DNA from: Clostridia bacterium
GTDB lineage: Bacteria; Bacillota; Clostridia; Christensenellales; CAG-138
DNA length: 54,025 nt
NCBI GenBank assembly: GCA_017525875.1
Contig: JAFXSG010000023.1
Coordinates: 1-54,025, forward strand
Direction of reading: 5' to 3'
Each line of letters opens with the position of its first letter. The stretch's first letter is position 1. Both the position numbers and the translations under genes were made by a program. The notes beneath the pieces were generated by a model, which was given only the letters and a program-made list of their open reading frames with translations, was not told the origin of the DNA and did no database searches. Shown here one piece after another: positions 23,972 through 30,818 of the stretch.

Positions 23972-25336
23972 ATGGAAGAACCGATCGAAAAAACCGAAGA
24001 AAAGCAGTACAAAGAAAAGCAGCCGCGGCAGACCGCGCACACGATGCTTGCCGTGATCATCCCGGCGCTTATGCTCGGCGGCTTCGTGCTTTTCGCGCTG
24101 CTTTCAAGGCGGACGAACCTTATGGAGCTTGCGCTAGCTGCGCTGTCCGTCATATTTTTTGCAGTGCTCACGCTGCTGATGCTGCCCAAATTCCTTGCTT
24201 TTTTCAAACCGGAGCGCATGCGTTCCCCCTCTCAAAAGCTCGGCGAGCGCAGTATCAAACGCCTGCATCCGATCTTTCAGATAATCATTTGGGCGATCAT
24301 CGCCCAGATCATTGCTTATGCCGTGGTGTTCATTGCCGACGGCGTCATGAACGGCGTCAGCGGGACGGTCATCGCCGCCTATCCGCGCCTGTTCATCGCT
24401 TCGGGCGGGCTTGAGTTCGGCGAGAACACGCGCACGCTCATCGGTTCGCTCGGCGCGCTCTCGTTCGTGCTGCCGCAGCATCTTGAACGGATCATATCGG
24501 GTCCCGCCTATCTCATACCGATCTTCATAATCAATATGCTCGTGATCTGCGGCGATTCGCTGCTGCTTTACGAGCTTTTGCTCCACGATTATGACAAACG
24601 CAGCTCAAAGTTCGCAGTATCGCTCCTGCTCGCTTCGCCGACGATGCTGCTGCTTCTGCAGCCGCTCAGCGGCGTTTCGCTCTTTTTAGCGCTCTCGCTC
24701 GGCTCGCTGCTGTTTGCCAGGAAAAAACGCCCGCTGCCGGCGGGGCTGTGCGCGCTGCTTGCCTGCGCCGTGAACCTGCTTGCGGTATTGCTGTTCGTGC
24801 CGATCCTGATGGAAGGCCTGCGCGGCTGCGTCATTTATTCCGCAAAGACTGCCGATAAAGGCCGCGAAAAGACTTCCTCGTTAATTGCCGGGACCGTTAT
24901 CGGCGCCTTACTGCCCCTGCTCGCGGGCGGTGCGGCAGTGTTCTTTCACATACGCACCGGAAAAGGTATTCCCGCGTTTTTTGAGCAGCCACGGTACTTT
25001 TTCGAGCCTCTCGGACGACTGGCCGACAGCTTGACGGAGGCGTCCGCTTTCGGCAAACTGCTGCTTCCGGCGCTTGCGATCATAGCTTTTGCGGTTCTCG
25101 CGTTCATCGCCTGCCGCCGTATGCGTTCAAGCTTCGCAGTGTTCTCACTGATTTGGCTCGCCATCGCGCCTTCCGTGCTGCCGGTCTCGCTTACAGTGTT
25201 CACGGTGTTCTCGTTTACACTGCTTCCGGCGGCGGAATCCTCGGTCTTCAGCCGCAGATATCTTAGAGCGCTTTACACCTTCGTCATCGCTGCGATAACT
25301 GTTCTTTTCATATTCTTTGCTTTTGTCAGGCAGTAA
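23972..25336 (+). CDS. Polytopic membrane protein of unknown function
   Basis: A 454-residue protein with a charged N-terminus (about 1-27, Glu/Lys rich) and roughly ten to eleven hydrophobic helices. The general pattern, with a long loop after TM3 and Gly/Leu-rich helices, recalls GT-C type mannosyltransferase-like proteins, but I see no diagnostic motif. There is no ribosome binding site before MEEPIEKTEEK and the promoter -10 is only 6 bases away, so translation from a leaderless message is expected; the frame is open upstream to 23924 but that start would precede the promoter. It is followed by the SRP RNA gene. Confidence 0.7.
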   Translation: MEEPIEKTEEKQYKEKQPRQTAHTMLAVIIPALMLGGFVLFALLSRRTNLMELALAALSVIFFAVLTLLMLPKFLAFFKPERMRSPSQKLGERSIKRLHPIFQIIIWAIIAQIIAYAVVFIADGVMNGVSGTVIAAYPRLFIASGGLEFGENTRTLIGSLGALSFVLPQHLERIISGPAYLIPIFIINMLVICGDSLLLYELLLHDYDKRSSKFAVSLLLASPTMLLLLQPLSGVSLFLALSLGSLLFARKKRPLPAGLCALLACAVNLLAVLLFVPILMEGLRGCVIYSAKTADKGREKTSSLIAGTVIGALLPLLAGGAAVFFHIRTGKGIPAFFEQPRYFFEPLGRLADSLTEASAFGKLLLPALAIIAFAVLAFIACRRMRSSFAVFSLIWLAIAPSVLPVSLTVFTVFSFTLLPAAESSVFSRRYLRALYTFVIAAITVLFIFFAFVRQ

Positions 25337-25348
25337 GCGAAATCGGGC

Positions 25349-25377
25349 TTGCAATATTCCGCGCGATAGTGTATAAT
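25349..25377 (+). promoter_or_regulatory. Promoter of the SRP RNA gene
   Basis: TTGCAA (25349-25354), a 17-base spacer, perfect TATAAT (25372-25377). Predicted transcription start is about 25384. Confidence 0.85.
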
Positions 25378-25383
25378 GCTTGC

Positions 25384-25653
25384 GTTGCGCCAGACGGGGA
25401 GTTAGCGGTGCCCTGAACCTGCAATCCGCTGTAGCAGGGTTGGATTCCCGCCCCGAGGCACACGCTTGCGCAGCCGGCTCGGCCGGAATCGCGTTGAAGA
25501 CCGGGTCCCGTGCAATCGGCTGCCGTGAACCATGTCAGGTCCTGACGGAAGCAGCATTAAGCGGATATGACGGTGTGCCGCGGGTATGCCTGATCCGAGC
25601 GATTCCTCCGTGCATCGTGCGGGAGTCGTGTGTCGAAGGGTGGGTGCGCAGCA
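25384..25653 (+). ncRNA. ffs: Signal recognition particle RNA, large Firmicutes type
   Basis: About 270 bases, the size of the Bacillus/Clostridium SRP RNA with an Alu-like domain. The Alu-domain part GTTAGCGGTGCCCTG and CCTGCAATCCGCTGTAGCAG lies at 25400-25440, and the S-domain core GTCAGGTCCTGACGGAAGCA at about 25534-25553 contains the Ffh-binding asymmetric loop and GGAA tetraloop. The ends (TGCGC near 25385, GCGCA near 25646) pair. It is flanked by a consensus promoter and a terminator, so it is an independent unit. Exact ends are estimated. Confidence 0.94.
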
Positions 25654-25659
25654 TTTTTG

Positions 25660-25690
25660 AACCGACGGTCTCGCCGGTTTTTTCTTTTTC
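25660..25690 (+). terminator. Terminator of the SRP RNA gene
   Basis: AACCG (25660-25664) pairs with CGGTT (25675-25679), followed by a T-rich tract to about 25690. Confidence 0.78.
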
Positions 25691-25728
25691 CGGATATTAT
25701 TTGCGCATACCTTTCTTCCAATGTATAC

Positions 25729-25756
25729 TTGCAAAATTCATAATATGTGATAAAAT
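25729..25756 (+). promoter_or_regulatory. Promoter of the GT2-GtrA operon
   Basis: TTGCAA (25729-25734), a 16-base spacer, TAAAAT (25751-25756). The leader of about 70 bases ends in a CCGGC/GCCGG hairpin (25809-25823) just before the start codon. Confidence 0.65.
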
Positions 25757-25833
25757 AATAGGGTTGAATACAGATAGTATTATAGAGTTAAGACCGAAAT
25801 ATGAAAGGCCGGCTTTTTGCCGGGTTGTGAAAA

Positions 25834-26895
25834 ATGATAGTTGTTATCCCGGCGTACGAGCCGGACGAAAAACTGAAAGCCGTTGTCGGTCAGCTGAAGG
25901 CCGAAACGGATTACAGCATCATCGTGGTCGACGACGGAAGTTCCCCGGCCTGCTCCGCTGTTTTTGATGAGATCGGGCCTCTTGCGAAGGTCATACATCA
26001 CGACGTCAATCACGGCAAGGGCCGCGCGATGAAGACCGCGTTCGAATACGTCAGAGATTCCGGCGAATTCCCGGAGGACGAGGGCATCGTCACGGTCGAC
26101 GCCGACGGGCAGCATCTGCTTGCGGACATAATCGCCGTCTCCCGCGAATGGGAGCAGCACAGGGACGCGCTCGTGCTCGGCGGCAGAAGGTTCACCGGCA
26201 ACGTCCCCCTTCGTTCCCGCATGGGCAACGGCATCACGAGGTTCGTCTTCGCGATCACGACAGGCGTGCGCGTTTACGATACGCAGACGGGTCTTCGCGC
26301 GTTCTCCGTCTCCCTGATCGATACGATGCTGGGAATCGGCGGCGACAGATATGAATACGAGATCAACCAGCTGCTCTACTGCACGAAGCATCATATCGAC
26401 ATCGTCGAAGTGCCGATTGAGACCGTGTATCTCAATGAGAACAAGTCCTCGCATTTCAACACGGTAAAGGACTCCTGGCGCATCTATAAGACGATATTCA
26501 AATTCATGGGTGCGAGCTTCGTGAGCTGGATCGTAGACTACGTTTTACTGCTCCTGTTCAACCTTATCTTCACGGCTGCTTTCAAAAACGGCGCGCCGGT
26601 GCTCTTCGGCAAACCGCTCGACCCGAAGCTGCCTTCGATCGTGCTCGCAAGGTCCGCAAGCTCCACCGTGAACTATTTCCTCAATAAAAAAGTCGTTTTC
26701 CGTTCTGCGAACAAGCTCAGCTATCTACTGTACGTCATCAGCGTGATAGTCCTGCTTGGCGCGAACTACCTCATCATCAAGCTGCTGACTGAAGCGGGCG
26801 TGAAGCTCTGGCTTGCCCAGCTCATCGCGCAGGTCATCATCTACCCGTTCAATTTCGTCATTCAGCGCAAGATCGTGTTCCGTGAACGGGACTGA
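25834..26895 (+). CDS. Glycosyltransferase family 2 fused to a GtrA-like flippase domain
   Basis: A 353-residue fusion. Residues 1-210 are a GT2 domain like dolichyl-phosphate mannose synthase: MIVVIPAYEPDEKL, IIVVDDGSSP, VTVDADGQHLL (the DxD) and the membrane-proximal VYLNENKSSHF. Residues about 225-353 form a four-helix GtrA domain (SWIVDYVLLLLFNLIF, ARSASSTVNYFLNKKVVF). Such enzymes make a lipid-linked sugar and move it across the membrane for envelope glycosylation. Shine-Dalgarno is weak and a hairpin precedes the ATG, which may limit initiation. The NAGPA-domain gene follows after 15 bases. Confidence 0.88.
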   Translation: MIVVIPAYEPDEKLKAVVGQLKAETDYSIIVVDDGSSPACSAVFDEIGPLAKVIHHDVNHGKGRAMKTAFEYVRDSGEFPEDEGIVTVDADGQHLLADIIAVSREWEQHRDALVLGGRRFTGNVPLRSRMGNGITRFVFAITTGVRVYDTQTGLRAFSVSLIDTMLGIGGDRYEYEINQLLYCTKHHIDIVEVPIETVYLNENKSSHFNTVKDSWRIYKTIFKFMGASFVSWIVDYVLLLLFNLIFTAAFKNGAPVLFGKPLDPKLPSIVLARSASSTVNYFLNKKVVFRSANKLSYLLYVISVIVLLGANYLIIKLLTEAGVKLWLAQLIAQVIIYPFNFVIQRKIVFRERD

Positions 26896-26910
26896 GTTTT
26901 TGTTAAGATT

Positions 26911-27933
26911 ATGAAGAGAAATACCGTAAAAATCATCGCAGTTGTTTTGGCAGATGCAGTCGTTTTCACCGCGCTCCTTCTCGGCTTTGCCTGGTTCCAC
27001 CACGCAAAACCCAAGAAGCTGCCCGGCACGAACGTCATCGACCTTCGCCCCACCGCCGTTCCGACGGCAACGCCTGCTCCGAGCGAGACTCCCACAGCGA
27101 CCGAGCTGCCGCCTGACGTCACGCCCGAGCCCACGCCGGAGCCCACGCCCGAACCCATCACCGGCCTTCTCGGCGCCAAATTCACCGAAAAGTTCACCGA
27201 CGGTGAGGTCATCTATACCGACGAATGCTACCGCTCGAAGAACGTTGCGATCGAGATATCGGAGCACGATATGAAGGTCCAATGGTGCCCGGTGCACTAT
27301 TTCGTTGCCGATATCTACGTTCGCGATATCACGAGCCTGCGCTGCGCCGTGTCCGACGCTTCCAACAACAAGGAATGGGTGCAGGATATGGCCAACAAAG
27401 TGGATGCGATCGTTGCGGTCTCCGGAGACTACTTCCTGTTCCACAACCGCGGCCTCGCGATCCGCAACGGCGTGCTCCTGCGCGATAAGCTCCACAGCGA
27501 GCAGGACGTATGTGTGATCTACAGGGACGGCACAATGGAGACCTATCTCAAGGGTCAGGTGGACGTGAACGCGATCCTCGCGCGCGATCCGTATCACGCT
27601 TTCAGCTTTGGTCCGCGCCTGCTCGAAAACGGGCTGCCGATGACCTCGTTCAACACGAGCGTCGAGACCTGGAATCCCCGCTGCGCGATCGGCTACTACG
27701 AGCCCGGTCATTACTGCTTCGTGCTTGTGGACGGCAGGGATACGGAATATTCGCTCGGCCTTGAGATGGGCGAGCTTTCCAAGCTGATGTATGAACTCGG
27801 CTGCACCGAAGCATATAATCTTGACGGCGGAATGACGGCCATGATGGCCTACAAGGGCGACCTCATCTCCCACCCCTGCGGCGGCGGAAGGAAGAACTGC
27901 GACATCGTCTACGTTGCGGAGCCCCTCTCCTGA
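26911..27933 (+). CDS. Exported phosphodiester glycosidase (NAGPA-domain) protein
   Basis: A 340-residue envelope protein: N-terminal signal anchor (about 7-30), a Thr/Pro/Glu-rich linker (about 45-85, with repeated TPEP), then a NAGPA-type phosphodiester glycosidase domain (VAVSGDYFLFHNRGLAIRNG, FSFGPRLLENG, YNLDGGMTAMMAYKG). The family includes the human uncovering enzyme and bacterial exopolysaccharide or teichoic-acid related proteins. It follows the GT2-GtrA gene and may trim or modify the glycan made with it; that link is inferred. Confidence 0.85.
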   Translation: MKRNTVKIIAVVLADAVVFTALLLGFAWFHHAKPKKLPGTNVIDLRPTAVPTATPAPSETPTATELPPDVTPEPTPEPTPEPITGLLGAKFTEKFTDGEVIYTDECYRSKNVAIEISEHDMKVQWCPVHYFVADIYVRDITSLRCAVSDASNNKEWVQDMANKVDAIVAVSGDYFLFHNRGLAIRNGVLLRDKLHSEQDVCVIYRDGTMETYLKGQVDVNAILARDPYHAFSFGPRLLENGLPMTSFNTSVETWNPRCAIGYYEPGHYCFVLVDGRDTEYSLGLEMGELSKLMYELGCTEAYNLDGGMTAMMAYKGDLISHPCGGGRKNCDIVYVAEPLS

Positions 27934-27957
27934 ATCGGCTGAAAGTAGGAGCTAATT

Positions 27958-28236
27958 ATGAATAACAAAGCAAAAAGGAATTATTCGATCCCCAACAAAA
28001 GAAGGCTCGTCCACGTGCTTTTATCGCATCTGACCGCGATGCTCGCTATCATCGTGATAATCTGCTTCATCATCGACCGGTTCAATACCGCGATGGAGTT
28101 CATGACGAGCGAGCTGTCCAAATGGCTTATCGGCGTCCTTGCAGTGCTCGCGCTCATCACCTCCGTGCTGACGATCATCGGGCTGTGGGTCAAACCCAAG
28201 GAAAACAGAGAGACCGGCGACCGCAGACAGCGCTGA
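27958..28236 (+). CDS. Small two-helix membrane protein of unknown function
   Basis: A 92-residue protein with two hydrophobic helices (about 22-38 and 55-77) and basic ends (MNNKAKRNYSIPNKRR; ENRETGDRRQR). TAGGAG 6 bases before the ATG marks it as a real gene. It is the last gene of the GT2-GtrA/NAGPA operon, 24 bases after the glycosidase. No family recognised. Confidence 0.7.
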   Translation: MNNKAKRNYSIPNKRRLVHVLLSHLTAMLAIIVIICFIIDRFNTAMEFMTSELSKWLIGVLAVLALITSVLTIIGLWVKPKENRETGDRRQR

Positions 28237-28280
28237 ACCGTTTGACATAGAATAAGAGATTGACCTGAACGGGTCCAAAA

Positions 28281-28312
28281 AACAGGCGTGAACGCATTTG
28301 TTCACGCCTGTT
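28281..28312. terminator. Bidirectional terminator between converging operons
   Basis: Perfect 13-bp stem: AACAGGCGTGAAC (28281-28293) and GTTCACGCCTGTT (28300-28312) with a 6-base loop. T tracts flank both sides (TTTTTTGG on the minus strand; TTTGCTTTTG on the plus strand). It serves the envelope operon and thiI. Confidence 0.92.
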
Positions 28313-28327
28313 TGCTTTTGTTTCTGA

Positions 28328-29515
28328 TCAGATCAGCTTCGGGTCGGACGCCTTTACGATCAGCGTTTCGGTCTCCTCCATCGCCTTTTCGACGAGCTCG
28401 GTGAAATCCACCGCTTCCTCGCTGGCACGGATATCCGCTACCTCCGGCCTTGTGACGGGATGCTTCGGCACGAACACCGTGCAGCAGTCCTCATACGGCA
28501 GAATGCTCGTGTCGTAGGTGCCGATGCGGCGAGAATAGTCCATGATCTCGTCCTTGTCAAAGCCGATCAGCGGGCGGAAAACGGGCATTGAGACAGCGTC
28601 GTCCGTCACGCAGAGGCTCTCGAGCGTTTGGCTCGCGACCTGGCCGAGCGCCTCGCCGGTGATGAGCGCGCGTGCACCGTCATTCACCGCGATCTTCTCC
28701 GCGATTTCCATCATCAGCCTGCGCATGATAACGGTGGTCTCTTTATCCGGGCAGTTGTCGTAGATGGTCATCTGGATATCGGTGAACGGCACGAGATGCA
28801 GGCGAATCGGGCCGGCGTATGCGGAAAGCAGCCTCGTGAGCTCCACCACCTTGTCCCTCGCGCGCTCGCTCGTGTAGGGATAACTGTAAAAATGCACGGC
28901 GCTGAGGTTGAGCCCGCGCTTTGCCATCATGTAACCAGCGACGGGGCTGTCGATACCGCCGGAAACAAGCAGCATGGCCCTTCCCGCGGAGCCGACGGGC
29001 ATACCGTTCGCGCATGGGATCTCCTCGGCGTAGATATACGCCTTTTCGCGGATCTCGACCGAGAGCGCGACCTCGGGCTTGTGGATGTCCACGTGTACGG
29101 TCGGGAACTTTTCCAGAACGAGATGACCGAGCTCGCGGTTGATCTCGTCCGAATTCATGAAATAGTTCTTGTCCGACCTGCGGGCGAACACCTTGAAGCT
29201 GAGGTCCGGCTTAGCCGCAACCTGCTTCTCCATCAGGCTGAACGCGGTTTCGACGACGCAGTTCCAATCCTTATCCACGCCGAGCGCGGGGCTGATCGAA
29301 TGGATGCCGAATACCTTTTTCAGCCTTTCCATAGCCTCGTCAAAGCGGTCCTCCGAGATCTCGGTCACGTAGATCCTCCCCTGCTCCCTGTGCACCTTGC
29401 AGTGGATCCCCCTGAGTGCGCCTTTAATGTTTTCGATCAGCTTTGCCTCGAAAAACGGGCGGTTCAGGCCCTTGAGGTGGATCTCGGTGTAGCGAACAAG
29501 TATAACTCTTTCCAT
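28328..29515 (-). CDS. thiI: tRNA 4-thiouridine synthetase ThiI
   Basis: Makes 4-thiouridine at tRNA position 8 and supplies sulfur for thiamine in some species. The 395-residue protein has a ferredoxin-like/THUMP N-terminal region (about 1-165) and a PP-loop ATPase with AMLLVSGGIDSPVAGYMM at about 179-196. It ends without the C-terminal rhodanese domain found in enterobacteria, as is usual in Firmicutes, where a dedicated cysteine desulfurase delivers sulfur. That enzyme is encoded 49 bases upstream. Confidence 0.94.
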   Translation of the reverse strand: MERVILVRYTEIHLKGLNRPFFEAKLIENIKGALRGIHCKVHREQGRIYVTEISEDRFDEAMERLKKVFGIHSISPALGVDKDWNCVVETAFSLMEKQVAAKPDLSFKVFARRSDKNYFMNSDEINRELGHLVLEKFPTVHVDIHKPEVALSVEIREKAYIYAEEIPCANGMPVGSAGRAMLLVSGGIDSPVAGYMMAKRGLNLSAVHFYSYPYTSERARDKVVELTRLLSAYAGPIRLHLVPFTDIQMTIYDNCPDKETTVIMRRLMMEIAEKIAVNDGARALITGEALGQVASQTLESLCVTDDAVSMPVFRPLIGFDKDEIMDYSRRIGTYDTSILPYEDCCTVFVPKHPVTRPEVADIRASEEAVDFTELVEKAMEETETLIVKASDPKLI

Positions 29516-29564
29516 CGTGTTTCCATTCCGTATATCGATATCGTTTTGTTATTCTTTCATGAGC

Positions 29565-30701
29565 TCAGCGCCGGCGGAACCTGCGCAGGATATTGAGGCT
29601 GTCCTCGATGAGCTGCGCAGCAGTATCGGCCTCTTCCCCGGTGTTGTCCGGGCAGAAGCTGAAACGGATCGCGCCGTCCTGCCGTTCCCCCGTGACGCCC
29701 ATCGCGTTAAGGATGCGGTTCTTGCCCCTGTGCCTTGCCGCGCATGCGGAACCGGTCGAAACGAGCAGGCCCTTGTCCATCAGCGAATGGAGCAGCACCT
29801 CGCCGCGCACGCCGAGAAAGCTCATATTGAGGATGTAGGCGGCGCCGTCTTCGACCGCAGGACCGTTCAGCCGCACGTCGCGAATGCGGGAAAGGTTTTC
29901 AAATAGGCGTTTTTTGACGGCGAACATCCTTTCGGTGTACTCCTCACGGTTTTTAACGTAGTCCGCCGCGGCGGCGTTAAGCGCCATGACGCCCGGCACA
30001 TTCGTGGTGCCGGATCTGAGGCCGCTCTCCTGCCCGCCTCCGAGCTGACCGCCCGCGAAGCGGACGCCTCTTTTCACGAACAGACCGCCAACGCCCTTCG
30101 GAGCGTGCAGCTTGTGCCCGCTGAAGGAGTACATATCGCAGTTCACAGCCGGCTGCTTGATAAATGCCTGCACGCCGTCCGAATGGAACACGGCGTTCGG
30201 GGCCTTCTCCTTGGCGATGCGGTATAGCGAGGAAATGTCGTTGATCGCGCCGACCTCGTTGTTGACGTGCATGATGCTGATGAAGCCGGTGTTCGCTGTC
30301 AGCGCCTCTGAAAACTCCTTTTCATTGAGCCTTCCGTCGGGCTGAACGCCGATGAAGACCACGTCGTAGCCCTCCGACTTCATTGCGGTAAACGGTTCGT
30401 AGACCGACGGATGCTCCACCGCGGAGGTGATGATGCGGCACTTGTCCCGCCTTGCGGCGAGCGTTCCGGAGAGCGCGACGTTGTTGCTCTCGGTGCCGCC
30501 GCTTGTGAAGATCAGCTCGGAGGGGTCCGCGCGGAACGCGGCGGCCAGCCTTGCTCTTGCCGCGTTGACCTCTTTTTCAAGGCGGACCGCCGGTGTGTAT
30601 GCGGCTGCCGGGTTGAAGAATTGCTCCGTCATGTACCGGAGCGCCGTTTCCGCGGCCTCGGTGCTGACGCGCGTCGTGGCGCTGTTATCGAAATAGATCA
30701 T
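29565..30701 (-). CDS. Cysteine desulfurase (NifS/IscS family, probably NifZ-like partner of ThiI)
   Basis: PLP enzyme converting cysteine to alanine with a persulfide on its active-site Cys. Of 378 residues: MIYFDNSATT at the start, the PLP Lys K197 in YSFSGHKLHAPKG, and the persulfide Cys C320 in STGSACAARHRGK. ATP-free and cytoplasmic. Immediately upstream of thiI, so it most likely feeds ThiI as NifZ does in Bacillus rather than serving general Fe-S assembly. The ribosome binding site is weak. Confidence 0.9.
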   Translation of the reverse strand: MIYFDNSATTRVSTEAAETALRYMTEQFFNPAAAYTPAVRLEKEVNAARARLAAAFRADPSELIFTSGGTESNNVALSGTLAARRDKCRIITSAVEHPSVYEPFTAMKSEGYDVVFIGVQPDGRLNEKEFSEALTANTGFISIMHVNNEVGAINDISSLYRIAKEKAPNAVFHSDGVQAFIKQPAVNCDMYSFSGHKLHAPKGVGGLFVKRGVRFAGGQLGGGQESGLRSGTTNVPGVMALNAAAADYVKNREEYTERMFAVKKRLFENLSRIRDVRLNGPAVEDGAAYILNMSFLGVRGEVLLHSLMDKGLLVSTGSACAARHRGKNRILNAMGVTGERQDGAIRFSFCPDNTGEEADTAAQLIEDSLNILRRFRRR

Positions 30702-30750
30702 AGTTCAAACCGTTCCGCGGGAAGCGAAACGCCTTTCATTAAAGACTATT

Positions 30751-30785
30751 CGGGAGCATACCGGGCGGATGCCGATAGACTCCCG
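30751..30785. other. Intergenic hairpin upstream of the desulfurase gene
   Basis: CGGGAG (30751-30756) pairs with CTCCCG (30780-30785), with an inner GCAT/ATGC pairing. No T tract follows on the minus strand, so it is not an obvious terminator for the penicillin-binding protein gene read from the other end; it may be a leader structure. The 117-base gap contains no other feature. Confidence 0.35.
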
Positions 30786-30818
30786 TTTGTCTATACTATG
30801 CTGTTTTGGCCTTGTCCG

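Noticed and set aside
25380-25967. 195-codon plus-strand frame over 25380-25967
   Set aside because: It begins inside the SRP RNA and crosses its terminator, then overlaps the GT2 gene in another frame; no coding signature.
30751-30785. Riboswitch upstream of the cysteine desulfurase gene
   Set aside because: Only a simple two-part hairpin is visible; no known riboswitch core motif could be recognised.
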